Source: Oasisia sp. SBJ-2009 (Eukaryota > Annelida > Polychaeta > Sabellida > Siboglinidae). From it: DNA of 64,000 bases. Both the position numbers and the translations under genes were made by a program. The notes under the pieces are model-generated. The model saw only the letters and a program-made list of their open reading frames with translations. It did no database searches and was not told where the DNA came from. Positions within the stretch are counted from its first letter, which is position 1. Every line of letters starts with the position of its first letter. This document shows, piece by piece, positions 1 through 12,330 of this stretch. The stretch is from NCBI GenBank assembly GCA_964017155.1, contig OZ024867.1:15837500-15901499 (forward strand). Reading direction: 5' to 3'.

Positions 1-106
1 GGTGTGTAAGACATGGTGTGTAAGACTTGGTGTGTAAGACTTGGTGTGAAAGACTTGATGTGTAAGACTTGATGTGTAAGATTTGATGTGTAGGACTTGG
101 TGTGTA

Positions 107-274
107 AGACTTGATGTGTAAGACTTGGTGTGAAACACTTGATATGTAAGACTTGATGTGTAAGACTTGGTGTGTAAGACATGGTGTGTAAGACTTGGTG
201 TGTAAGACTCGGTGTGTAAGACATGGTGTGTAAGACTTGGTGTGTAAGTCTTAGTGTGTAAGACATGGTGTTTA
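107..274 (+). repeat. 168-bp tandem duplication, copy 1
   Basis: A run of 12 monomers containing GTGAAACAC, GATATG, ACTCGG and the GTAAGTCTTAG variant, closing with GTGTTTAAG, is followed by a second copy at an offset of 168 bp. The GAAACAC markers lie at 132 and 300. The join makes the unusual combination GTTTAAGACTTGATG near 271, where other copies have GTTTAAGACATGG. The same pair is found in block B near 27.05-27.39 kb, so it predates the A/B duplication. Exact edges cannot be placed within one monomer. Confidence 0.75.
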
Positions 275-442
275 AGACTTGATGTGTAAGACTTGGTGTG
301 AAACACTTGATATGTAAGACTTGATGTGTAAGACTTGGTGTGTAAGACATGGTGTGTAAGACTTGGTGTGTAAGACTCGGTGTGTAAGACATGGTGTGTA
401 AGACTTGGTGTGTAAGTCTTAGTGTGTAAGACATGGTGTTTA
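275..442 (+). repeat. 168-bp tandem duplication, copy 2
   Basis: This second copy of the 12-monomer run carries the same order of rare variants as 107-274 and ends with GTGTTTAAGACATGG near 440. Confidence 0.75.
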
Positions 443-524
443 AGACATGGTGTGTAGGACATGGTGTGTAAGACTTGGTGTGTAAGACTTGGTGTGTAAG
501 ACTTAGTGTGTAAGACATGGTGTT

Positions 525-2526
525 TAAGACATGGTGTGTAAGACATGGTGTGTAAGACTTGGTGTGAAAGACTTGATGTGTAAGACTTGATGTGTAAGAC
601 TTGGTGTGTAAGACTTGGTGTGTAAGACATGGTGTGTAAGACTTGGTGTGTAAGACTTGGTGTGAAAGACTTGATGTGTAAGACTTGATGTGTAAGATTT
701 GATGTGTAGGACTTGGTGTGTAAGACTTGATGTGTAAGACTTGGTGTGAAACACTTGATATGTAAGACTTGATGTGTAAGACTTGGTGTGTAAGACATGG
801 TGTGTAAGACTTGGTGTGTAAGACTCGGTGTGTAAGACATGGTGTGTAAGACTTGGTGTGTAAGTCTTAGTGTGTAAGACATGGTGTTTAAGACATGGTG
901 TGTAGGACATGGTGTGTAAGACTTGGTGTGTAAAACTTGGTGTGAAAGACTTGATGTGTAAGACTTGATGTGTAAGACTTGATGTGTAAGACTTGGTGTG
1001 TAAGACTTGATGTGTAAGACTTGGTGTGAAACTCTTGATATGTAAGACTTGATGTGTAAGACTTGGTGTGTAAGACATGGTGTGTAAGACTTGGTGTGTA
1101 AGACTCGGTGTGTAAGACATGGTGTGTAAGACTTGCTGTGTAAGTCTTAGTGTGTAAGACATTGTGTTTAAGACATGGTGTGTAGGACATGGTGTGTAAG
1201 ACTTGGTGTGTAAAACTTGGTGTGTAAGACATGGTGTGTAAGACCTGGTGTGTAAGACATGGTGTGTAAGACCTGGTGTGTAAGACATGGTGTGTAAGAC
1301 TTGATGTGTAAGACCTGGTGTGTAAGACTTGGTGTGTAAGACTTAGTGTGTAAGACATGGTGTTTAAGACATGGTGTGTAAGACATGGTGTGTAAGACTT
1401 GGTGTGAAAGACTTGATGTGTAAGACTTGATGTGTAAGACTTGGTGTGTAAGACTTGGTGTGTAAGACATGGTGTGTAAGACTTTGTGTGTAAGACTTGG
1501 TGTGAAAGACTTGATGTGTAAGACTTGATGTGTAAGACTTGATGTGTAAGACTTGGTGTGTAAGACTTGATGTGTAAGACTTGGTGTGAAACACTTGATA
1601 TGTAAGACTTGATGTGTAAGACTTGGTGTGTAAGACATGGTGTGTAAGACTTGGTGTGTAAGACTCGGTGTGTAAGACATGGTGTGTAAGACTTGGTGTG
1701 TAAGTCTTAGTGTGTAAGACATGGTGTTTAAGACATGGTGTGTAGGACATGGTGTGTAAGACTTGGTGTGTAAGACTTGGTGTGTAAAACTTAGTGTGTA
1801 AGACATGGTGTTTAAGACATGGTGTGTAAGACATGGTGTGTAAGACTTGGTGTGAAAGACTTGATGTGTAAGACTTGATGTGTAAGACTTGGTGTGTAAG
1901 ACTTGGTGTGTAAGACATGGTGTGTAAGACTTGGTGTGTAAGACTTGGTGTGAAAGACTTGATGTGTAAGACTTGATGTGTAAGATTTGATGTGTAGGAC
2001 TTGGTGTGTAAGACTTGATGTGTAAGACTTGGTGTGAAACACTTGATATGTAAGACTTGATGTGTAAGACTTGGTGTGTAAGACATGGTGTGTAAGACTT
2101 GGTGTGTAAGACTCGGTGTGTAAGACATGGTGTGTAAGACTTGGTGTGTAAGTCTTAGTGTGTAAGACATGGTGTTTAAGACATGGTGTGTAGGACATGG
2201 TGTGTAAGACTTGGTGTGTAAAACTTGGTGTGTAAGACATGGTGTGTAAGACCTGGTGTGTAAGACATGGTGTGTAAGACCTGGTGTGTAAGACATGGTG
2301 TGTAAGACTTGATGTGTAAGACCTGGTGTGTAAGACATGGTGTGTAAGACCTGGTGTGTAAGACATGATGTGTAATACTTGATGTGTCAGACTTGATGTG
2401 TACGACATGGTGTGTAAGCCCTGGTGTATAAGACATGGTGTGTAAGACCTGGTGTGTAAGACATGGTGTGTAAGACTTGGTGTGTAAGACTTAGTGTGTA
2501 AGACATGGTGTTTAAGACATGGTGTG
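525..2526 (+). repeat. 2,002-bp higher-order repeat, copy 1
   Basis: The order of variant monomers from about 525 to 2,340 recurs at +2,002. This includes ATTTGATGTGTAGG, GATATG, ACTCGG, GTAAGTCTTAG, GAAACTCTTG and the TTGCTGTG variant near 1,135. Copy 1 has one monomer more than copy 2 near 2,340-2,370, after which the offset becomes 1,988. The pair recurs in block B at about 27.64-31.6 kb. Confidence 0.8.
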
Positions 2527-4514
2527 TAAGACATGGTGTGTAAGACATGGTGTGTAAGACTTGGTGTGAAAGACTTGATGTGTAAGACTTGATGTGTAAG
2601 ACTTGGTGTGTAAGACTTGGTGTGTAAGACATGGTGTGTAAGACTTGGTGTGTAAGACTTGGTGTGAAAGACTTGATGTGTAAGACTTGATGTGTAAGAT
2701 TTGATGTGTAGGACTTGGTGTGTAAGACTTGATGTGTAAGACTTGGTGTGAAACACTTGATATGTAAGACTTGATGTGTAAGACTTGGTGTGTAAGACAT
2801 GGTGTGTAAGACTTGGTGTGTAAGACTCGGTGTGTAAGACATGGTGTGTAAGACTTGGTGTGTAAGTCTTAGTGTGTAAGACATGGTGTTTAAGACATGG
2901 TGTGTAGGACATGGTGTGTAAGACTTGGTGTGTAAAACTTGGTGTGAAAGACTTGATGTGTAAGACTTGATGTGTAAGACTTGATGTGTAAGACTTGGTG
3001 TGTAAGACTTGATGTGTAAGACTTGGTGTGAAACTCTTGATATGTAAGACTTGATGTGTAAGACTTGGTGTGTAAGACATGGTGTGTAAGACTTGGTGTG
3101 TAAGACTCGGTGTGTAAGACATGGTGTGTAAGACTTGCTGTGTAAGTCTTAGTGTGTAAGACATTGTGTTTAAGACATGGTGTGTAGGACATGGTGTGTA
3201 AGACTTGGTGTGTAAAACTTGGTGTGTAAGACATGGTGTGTAAGACCTGGTGTGTAAGACATGGTGTGTAAGACCTGGTGTGTAAGACATGGTGTGTAAG
3301 ACTTGATGTGTAAGACCTGGTGTGTAAGACTTGGTGTGTAAGACTTAGTGTGTAAGACATGGTGTTTAAGACATGGTGTATAAGACATGGTGTGTAAGAC
3401 TTGGTGTGAAAGACTTGATGTGTAAGACTTGATGTGTAAGACTTGGTGTGTAAGACTTGGTGTGTAAGACATGGTGTGTAAGACTTTGTGTGTAAGACTT
3501 GGTGTGAAAGACTTGATGTGTAAGACTTGATGTGTAAGACTTGATGTGTAAGACTTGGTGTGTAAGACTTGATGTGTAAGACTTGGTGTGAAACACTTGA
3601 TATGTAAGACTTGATGTGTAAGACTTGGTGTGTAAGACATGGTGTGTAAGACTTGGTGTGTAAGACTCGGTGTGTAAGACATGGTGTGTAAGACTTGGTG
3701 TGTAAGTCTTAGTGTGTAAGACATGGTGTTTAAGACATGGTGTGTAGGACATGGTGTGTAAGACTTGGTGTGTAAGACTTGGTGTGTAAAACTTAGTGTG
3801 TAAGACATGGTGTTTAAGACATGGTGTGTAAGACATGGTGTGTAAGACTTGGTGTGAAAGACTTGATGTGTAAGACTTGATGTGTAAGACTTGGTGTGTA
3901 AGACTTGGTGTGTAAGACATGGTGTGTAAGACTTGGTGTGTAAGACTTGGTGTGAAAGACTTGATGTGTAAGACTTGATGTGTAAGATTTGATGTGTAGG
4001 ACTTGGTGTGTAAGACTTGATGTGTAAGACTTGGTGTGAAACACTTGATATGTAAGACTTGATGTGTAAGACTTGGTGTGTAAGACATGGTGTGTAAGAC
4101 TTGGTGTGTAAGACTCGGTGTGTAAGACATGGTGTGTAAGACTTGGTGTGTAAGTCTTAGTGTGTAAGACATGGTGTTTAAGACATGGTGTGTAGGACAT
4201 GGTGTGTAAGACTTGGTGTGTAAAACTTGGTGTGTAAGACATGGTGTGTAAGACCTGGTGTGTAAGACATGGTGTGTAAGACCTGGTGTGTAAGACATGG
4301 TGTGTAAGACTTGATGTGTAAGACCTGGTGTGTAAGACTTGGTGTGTAAGACATGGTGTGTAATACTTGATGTGTCAGACTTGATGTGTACGACATGGTG
4401 TGTAAGCCCTGGTGTATAAGACATGGTGTGTAAGACCTGGTGTGTAAGACATGGTGTGTAAGACTTGGTGTGTAAGACTTAGTGTGTAAGACATGGTGTT
4501 TAAGACATGGTGTG
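2527..4514 (+). repeat. 2.0-kb higher-order repeat, copy 2 (1,988 bp)
   Basis: This stretch is co-linear with the preceding 2.0 kb. It carries the same TTGCTGTG and GAAACTCTTG variants near 3,137 and 3,031. Copy 2 differs from copy 1 by GTGTATAAG in place of GTGTGTAAG near 3,378 and by lacking one monomer near its right end. Beyond about 4,514 the sequence leaves the 2.0-kb pattern. Confidence 0.78.
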
Positions 4515-4882
4515 TAAGACATGGTGTGTAAGACTTGGTGTGAAAGACTTGATGTGTAAGACTTGATGTGTAAGATTTGGTGTGTAAGACTTGGTGTGTA
4601 TAACATGGTGTGTAAGACATGGTGTGTAAGACTTGGTGTGAAAGACTTGATGTGTAAGACTTGATGTGTAAGACTTGGTGTGTAAGACTTGGTGTATAAG
4701 ACATGGTGTGTAAGACTTGGTGTTTAAGACTTGGTGTGAAAGACTTGATGTGTAAGACTTGATGTGTAAGACTTGGTGTGTAAGACTTGATGTGTAAGAC
4801 TTGGTGTGAAACACTTGATGTGTAAGACTTGATGTGTAAGACTTGATGTGTAAGACTTGGTGAGTATGACTTGGTGTGTATG

Positions 4883-5904
4883 ACTTGGTGTGTAAGACAG
4901 GGTGTGAAAGACATGGTGTGTAAGACTTGGTGTGTAAGACATGGTGTGTAAGACATGGTGTGTAAGACATGGTGTGTAAGACTTGGTGTGTAAGACATGG
5001 TGTGTAAGACATGGTGTGTAAGACTTGGTATGTAACACATGGTGTGTAAAACTTGGTGTGTAAGACATGGTGTGTAGGACATGGTGTGTAGGACATGGTG
5101 TGTAAGACTTGGTGTGTAAAACTTGGTGTGTAAGACATGGTGTGTAAGACCTGGTGTGTAAGACATGGTGTGTAAGACTTGATGTGTAAGACTTGATGTG
5201 TAAGACTTGATGTGTATGACTTGGTGTGTAAGACTTGGTGTGTAAGACATGGTGTGTTATAATTGATGTGTAAGATTTGATGTGTAAGACATGGTGTGTA
5301 AGACATGGTGTGTAAGACTTGGTGTGTAAGACATGGTGTGTAAGACTTGATGTGTAAGACATTGTGTGTAAGACTTGGTGTGTAAGACATGGTGTGTAAG
5401 ACTTGGTGTGTAAGACTCGGTGTGTAAGACATGGTGTGTAAGACATGGTGTGCAAGACATGGTGTGTAAGACCTGGTGTGTAAGACATGGTGTGTAAGAC
5501 CTGGTGTGTAAGACTTGGTGTGTAAGACTTGATGTGTAAGACTTGATGTGTAAGACTTGGTGTGTAAGACCAGGTGTGTAAGACTTGGTGTGTAAGACTT
5601 GTTGTGTACGACATGGTCTGTAAGACTTGGTGTGTAAGACATGGTGTGTAAGACTTGGTGTGTAAGACATGGTGTGTAAGACTTGGTGTGTAAGACTTGT
5701 TGTGAAAGACTTGATGTGTAAGACTTGATGTGTAAGACTTGATGTGTAAGACTTGGTGTGTAAGACTTGATTTGTAAGACTTGGTGTGAAACACTTGATG
5801 TGTAAGACTTGATGTATAAGACTTGATGTGTAAGACTTGGTGTGTAAGACTTGGTGTGTAAGACTTGGTGTGTAAGACATGGTGTGTTATACTTGATGTG
5901 TATG
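4883..5904 (+). repeat. 1,022-bp tandem sub-repeat, copy 1
   Basis: The marker GACAGGGTGTGAAAG occurs at 4,896, 5,918 and 6,940, a spacing of 1,022 bp (73 monomers). Other shared landmarks are GTGTTATA near 5,256, GTGCAAGAC near 5,451 and GACCAGG near 5,568. The unit edges are chosen to fall on the same monomer in each copy; the true breakpoint is uncertain by some tens of bases. Confidence 0.8.
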
Positions 5905-6926
5905 ACTTGATGTGTAAGACAGGGTGTGAAAGACATGGTGTGTAAGACTTGGTGTGTAAGACATGGTGTGTAAGACATGGTGTGTAAGACATGGTGTGTA
6001 AGACTTGGTGTGTAAGACATGGTGTGTAAGACATGGTGTGTAAGACTTGGTGTGTAACACATGGTATGTAAAACTTGGTGTGTAAGACATGGTGTGTAGG
6101 ACATGGTGTGTAGGACATGGTGTGTAAGACTTGGTGTGTAAAACTTGGTGTGTAAGACATGGTGTGTAAGACCTGGTGTGTAATACATGGTGTGTAAGAC
6201 TTGATGTGTAAGACTTGATGTGTAAGACTTGATGTGTATGACTTGGTGTGTAAGACTTGGTGTGTAAGACATGGTGTGTTATACTTGATGTGTAAGATTT
6301 GATGTGTAAGACATGGTGTGTAAGACATGGTGTGTAAGACTTGGTGTGTAAGACATGGTGTGTAAGACTTGATGTGTAAGACATTGTGTGTAAGACTTGG
6401 TGTGTAAGACATGGTGTGTAAGACTTGGTGTGTAAGACTCGGTGTGTAAGACATGGTGTGTAAGACATGGTGTGCAAGACATGGTGTGTAAGACCTGGTG
6501 TGTAAGACATGGTGTGTAAGACCTGGTGTGTAAGACTTGGTGTGTAAGACTTGATGTGTAAGACTTGATGTGTAAGACTTGGTGTGTAAGACCAGGTGTG
6601 TAAGACTTGGTGTGTAAGACTTGTTGTGTACGACATGGTGTGTAAGACTTGGTGTGTAAGACATGGTGTGTAAGACTTGGTGTGTAAGACATGGTGTGTA
6701 AGACTTGGTGTGTAAGACTTGTTGTGAAAGACTTGATGTGTAAGACTTGATGTGTAAGACTTGATGTGTAAGACTTGGTGTGTAAGACTTGATTTGTAAG
6801 ACTTGGTGTGAAACACTTGATGTGTAAGACTTGATGTATAAGACTTGATGTGTAAGACTTGGTGTGTAAGACTTGGTGTGTAAGACTTGGTGTGTAAGAC
6901 ATGGTGTGTTATACTTGATGTGTAAG
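5905..6926 (+). repeat. 1,022-bp tandem sub-repeat, copy 2
   Basis: This is co-linear with 4,883-5,904. Landmarks are GACAGGG at 5,918, GTGTTATAC near 6,278, GTGCAAGAC near 6,473 and GACCAGG near 6,590. It carries GTAATACATGG near 6,180 where copy 1 has GTAAGACATGG. A third copy begins at 6,927 but soon turns into a different order of variants. Confidence 0.8.
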
Positions 6927-9432
6927 ATTTGATGTGTAAGACAGGGTGTGAAAGACACGGTGTGTAAGACTTGGTGTGTAAGACATGGTGTGTAAGACTT
7001 GGTGTGTAAGACATGGTGTGTAAGACTTGGTGTTTAAGACATGGTGTGTAATACTTGAGGTGTAAGACTTGATGTGTACGACATGGTGTGTAAGCCCTGG
7101 TGTGTAAGACATGGTGTGTAAGACTTGGTGTGTAAGACTTAGTGTGTAAGACATGGTGTTTAAGACATGGTGCGTAAGACATGGTGTGTAAGACTTGGTG
7201 TGAAAGACTTGATGTGTAAGACTTGATGTGTACGACATTGTGTGTAAGCCCTGGTGTGTAAGACATGGTGTGTAAGACCTGGTGTGTAAGACATGGTGTG
7301 TAAGACTTGGTGTGTAAGTCTTAGTGTGTAAGACATGGTGTTTAAGACATGGTGTGTAGGACATGGTGTGTAAGACTTGGTGTGTAAAACTTGGTGTGTA
7401 AGACATGGTGTGTAAGACCTGGTGTGTAAGACTTGGTGTGTAAGACCTGGTGTGTAAGACATGGTGTGTAAGTCTTAGTGTGTAAGATATGGTGTTTAAG
7501 ACATGGTGTGTAGGACATGGTGTGTAAGACTTGGTGTGTCAGACTTGGTGTGTAAGACATGGTGTGTAAGACCTGGTGTATAAGACATGGTGTGTAAGAC
7601 CTGGTGTGTAAGACATGGTGTGTAAGACTTGGTGTGTAAGACTTAGTGTGTAAGACATGGTGTTTAAGACATGGTGTGTAAGACATGGTGTGTAAGACTT
7701 GGTGTGAAAGACTTGATGTGTAAGACTTGATGTGTAAGATTTGGTGTGTAAGACTTGGTGTGTATAACATGGTGTGTAAGACATGGTGTGTAAGACCTGG
7801 TGTGTAAGACATGGTGTGTAAGACCTGGTGTGTAAGACATGGTGTTTAAGACTTGATGTGTAAGACCTGGTGTGTAAGACTTGGTGTGTAAGACTTAGTG
7901 TGTAAGACATGGTGTTTAAGACATGGTGTGTAAGACATGGTGTGTAAGACTTGGTGTGAAAGACTTGATGTGTAAGACTTGATGTGTAAGACTTGGTGTG
8001 TAAGACTTGGTGTGTAAGACATGGTTTGTAAGACTTTGTGTGTAAGACTTGGTGTGAAAGACTTGATGTGTAAGACTTGATGTGTAAGACTTGATGTGTA
8101 AGACTTGGTGTGTAAGACTTGATGTGTAAGACTTGGTGTGAAACACTTGATATGTAAGACTTGATGTGTAAGACTTGGTGTGTAAGACATGGTGTGTAAG
8201 ACTTGGTGTGTAAGACTCGGTGTGTAAGACATGGTGTGTAAGACTTGGTGTGTAAGTCTTAGTGTGTAAGACATGGTGTTTAAGACATGGTGTGTAGGAC
8301 ATGGTGTGTAAGACTTGGTGTGTAAGACTTGGTGTGTAAAACTTAGTGTGTAAGACATGGTGTTTAAGACATGGTGTGTAAGACATGGTGTGTAAGACTT
8401 GGTGTGAAAGACTTGATGTGTAAGACTTGATGTGTAAGACTTGGTGTGTAAGACTTGGTGTGTAAGACATGGTGTGTAAGACTTGGTGTGTAAGACTTGG
8501 TGTGAAAGACTTGATGTGTAAGACTTGATGTGTAAGATTTGATGTGTAGGACTTGGTGTGTAAGACTTGATGTGTAAGACTTGGTGTGAAACACTTGATA
8601 TGTAAGACTTGATGTGTAAGACTTGGTGTGTAAGACATGGTGTGTAAGACTTGGTGTGTAAGACTCGGTGTGTAAGACATGGTGTGTAAGACTTGGTGTG
8701 TAAGTCTTAGTGTGTAAGACATGGTGTTTAAGACATGGTGTGTAGGACATGGTGTGTAAGACTTGGTGTGTAAAACTTGGTGTGTAAGACATGGTGTGTA
8801 AGACCTGGTGTGTAAGACATGGTGTGTAAGACCTGGTGTGTAAGACATGGTGTGTAAGACTTGATGTGTAAGACCTGGTGTGTAAGACTTGGTGTGTAAG
8901 ACATGGTGTGTAATACTTGATGTGTCAGACTTGATGTGTACGACATGGTGTGTAAGCCCTGGTGTATAAGACATGGTGTGTAAGACCTGGTGTGTAAGAC
9001 ATGGTGTGTAAGACTTGGTGTGTAAGACTTAGTGTGTAAGACATGGTGTTTAAGACATGGTGTGTAAGACATGGTGTGTAAGACTTGGTGTGAAAGACTT
9101 GATGTGTAAGACTTGATGTGTAAGATTTGGTGTGTAAGACTTGGTGTGTATAACATGGTGTGTAAGACATGGTGTGTAAGACTTGGTGTGAAAGACTTGA
9201 TGTGTAAGACTTGATGTGTAAGACTTGGTGTGTAAGACTTGGTGTATAAGACATGGTGTGTAAGACTTGGTGTTTAAGACTTGGTGTGAAAGACTTGATG
9301 TGTAAGACTTGATGTGTAAGACTTGGTGTGTAAGACTTGATGTGTAAGACTTGGTGTGAAACACTTGATGTGTAAGACTTGATGTGTAAGACTTGATGTG
9401 TAAGACTTGGTGAGTATGACTTGGTGTGTATG

Positions 9433-10454
9433 ACTTGGTGTGTAAGACAGGGTGTGAAAGACATGGTGTGTAAGACTTGGTGTGTAAGACATGGTGTGTA
9501 AGACATGGTGTGTAAGACATGGTGTGTAAGACTTGGTGTGTAAGACATGGTGTGTAAGACATGGTGTGTAAGACTTGGTATGTAACACATGGTGTGTAAA
9601 ACTTGGTGTGTAAGACATGGTGTGTAGGACATGGTGTGTAGGACATGGTGTGTAAGACTTGGTGTGTAAAACTTGGTGTGTAAGACATGGTGTGTAAGAC
9701 CTGGTGTGTAAGACATGGTGTGTAAGACTTGATGTGTAAGACTTGATGTGTAAGACTTGATGTGTATGACTTGGTGTGTAAGACTTGGTGTGTAAGACAT
9801 GGTGTGTTATAATTGATGTGTAAGATTTGATGTGTAAGACATGGTGTGTAAGACATGGTGTGTAAGACTTGGTGTGTAAGACATGGTGTGTAAGACTTGA
9901 TGTGTAAGACATTGTGTGTAAGACTTGGTGTGTAAGACATGGTGTGTAAGACTTGGTGTGTAAGACTCGGTGTGTAAGACATGGTGTGTAAGACATGGTG
10001 TGCAAGACATGGTGTGTAAGACCTGGTGTGTAAGACATGGTGTGTAAGACCTGGTGTGTAAGACTTGGTGTGTAAGACTTGATGTGTAAGACTTGATGTG
10101 TAAGACTTGGTGTGTAAGACCAGGTGTGTAAGACTTGGTGTGTAAGACTTGTTGTGTACGACATGGTCTGTAAGACTTGGTGTGTAAGACATGGTGTGTA
10201 AGACTTGGTGTGTAAGACATGGTGTGTAAGACTTGGTGTGTAAGACTTGTTGTGAAAGACTTGATGTGTAAGACTTGATGTGTAAGACTTGATGTGTAAG
10301 ACTTGGTGTGTAAGACTTGATTTGTAAGACTTGGTGTGAAACACTTGATGTGTAAGACTTGATGTATAAGACTTGATGTGTAAGACTTGGTGTGTAAGAC
10401 TTGGTGTGTAAGACTTGGTGTGTAAGACATGGTGTGTTATACTTGATGTGTATG
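9433..10454 (+). repeat. 1,022-bp tandem sub-repeat in the second 4,550-bp copy, copy 1
   Basis: This is the counterpart of 4,883-5,904 at +4,550, with the same landmarks (GACAGGG at 9,446, GTGTTATAA near 9,806, GTGCAAGAC near 10,001). It came along with the 4,550-bp duplication, so the 1,022-bp duplication is the older event. Confidence 0.8.
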
Positions 10455-11476
10455 ACTTGATGTGTAAGACAGGGTGTGAAAGACATGGTGTGTAAGACTT
10501 GGTGTGTAAGACATGGTGTGTAAGACATGGTGTGTAAGACATGGTGTGTAAGACTTGGTGTGTAAGACATGGTGTGTAAGACATGGTGTGTAAGACTTGG
10601 TGTGTAACACATAGTATGTAAAACTTGGTGTGTAAGACATGGTGTGTAGGACATGGTGTGTAGGACATGGTGTGTAAGACTTGGTGTGTAAAACTTGGTG
10701 TGTAAGACATGGTGTGTAAGACCTGGTGTGTAATACATGGTGTGTAAGACTTGATGTGTAAGACTTGATGTGTAAGACTTGATGTGTATGACTTGGTGTG
10801 TAAGACTTGGTGTGTAAGACATGGTGTGTTATACTTGATGTGTAAGATTTGATGTGTAAGACATGGTGTGTAAGACATGGTGTGTAAGACTTGGTGTGTA
10901 AGACATGGTGTGTAAGACTTGATGTGTAAGACATTGTGTGTAAGACTTGGTGTGTAAGACATGGTGTGTAAGACTTGGTGTGTAAGACTCGGTGTGTAAG
11001 ACATGGTGTGTAAGACATGGTGTGCAAGACATGGTGTGTAAGACCTGATGTGTAAGACATGGTGTGTAAGACCTGGTGTGTAAGACTTGGTGTGTAAGAC
11101 TTGATGTGTAAGACTTGATGTGTAAGACTTGGTGTGTAAGACCAGGTGTGTAAGACTTGGTGTGTAAGACTTGTTGTGTACGACATGGTGTGTAAGACTT
11201 GGTGTGTAAGACATGGTGTGTAAGACTTGGTGTGTAAGACATGGTGTGTAAGACTTGGTGTGTAAGACTTGTTGTGAAAGACTTGATGTGTAAGACTTGA
11301 TGTGTAAGACTTGATGTGTAAGACTTGGTGTGTAAGACTTGATTTGTAAGACTTGGTGTGAAACACTTGATGTGTAAGACTTGATGTATAAGACTTGATG
11401 TGTAAGACTTGGTGTGTAAGACTTGGTGTGTAAGACTTGGTGTGTAAGACATGGTGTGTTATACTTGATGTGTAAG
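10455..11476 (+). repeat. 1,022-bp tandem sub-repeat in the second 4,550-bp copy, copy 2
   Basis: This is the counterpart of 5,905-6,926 at +4,550. It carries two changes seen near here: ACATAGTATG near 10,613 and GACCTGATG near 11,043. Confidence 0.8.
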
Positions 11477-12330
11477 ATTTGATGTGTAAGACAGGGTGTG
11501 AAAGACACGGTGTGTAAGACTTGGTGTGTAAGACATGGTGTGTAAGACTTGGTGTGTAAGACATGGTGTGTAAGACTTGGTGTTTAAGACATGGTGTGTA
11601 ATACTTGAGGTGTAAGACTTGATGTGTACGACATGGTGTGTAAGCCCTGGTGTGTAAGACATGGTGTGTAAGACTTGGTGTGTAAGACTTAGTGTGTAAG
11701 ACATGGTGTTTAAGACATGGTGCGTAAGACATGGTGTGTAAGACTTGGTGTGAAAGACTTGATGTGTAAGACTTGATGTGTACGACATTGTGTGTAAGCC
11801 CTGGTGTGTAAGACATGGTGTGTAAGACCTGGTGTGTAAGACATGGTGTGTAAGACTTGGTGTGTAAGTCTTAGTGTGTAAGACATGGTGTTTAAGACAT
11901 GGTGTGTAGGACATGGTGTGTAAGACTTGGTGTGTAAAACTTGGTGTGTAAGACATGGTGTGTAAGACCTGGTGTGTAAGACTTGGTGTGTAAGACCTGG
12001 TGTGTAAGACATGGTGTGTAAGTCTTAGTGTGTAAGATATGGTGTTTAAGACATGGTGTGTAGGACATGGTGTGTAAGACTTGGTGTGTCAGACTTGGTG
12101 TGTAAGACATGGTGTGTAAGACCTGGTGTATAAGACATGGTGTGTAAGACCTGGTGTGTAAGACATGGTGTGTAAGACTTGGTGTGTAAGACTTAGTGTG
12201 TAAGACATGGTGTTTAAGACATGGTGTGTAAGACATGGTGTGTAAGACTTGGTGTGAAAGACTTGATGTGTAAGACTTGATGTGTAAGATTTGGTGTGTA
12301 AGACTTGGTGTGTATAACATGGTGTGTAAG

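Larger units (their letters stand above)
3231..7780 (+). repeat. 4,550-bp higher-order repeat, copy 1
   Basis: The segment 3,231-7,780 recurs immediately to its right at an offset of 4,550 bp, which is exactly 325 monomers. It overlaps the right half of the 2.0-kb pair and contains a 1,022-bp tandem pair. The left breakpoint is set by the first mismatch: GTAAAACTTGG at 3,217 versus GTATAACATGG at 7,767. The same pair exists in block B at +28,992, with the 1-bp deletion making one offset 4,549. Confidence 0.85.
7781..12330 (+). repeat. 4,550-bp higher-order repeat, copy 2
   Basis: This is the second copy of 3,231-7,780. It differs by scattered substitutions, such as GTTTGTAAG near 8,034 and ACATAGTATG near 10,613 where copy 1 has ACATGGTATG near 6,063. 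After about 12,345 the sequence follows the 4.6-kb region pattern (ACTTGGTGTGAAAG) instead of the ACCTGG pattern seen after 7,780. This marks the right breakpoint. Confidence 0.85.
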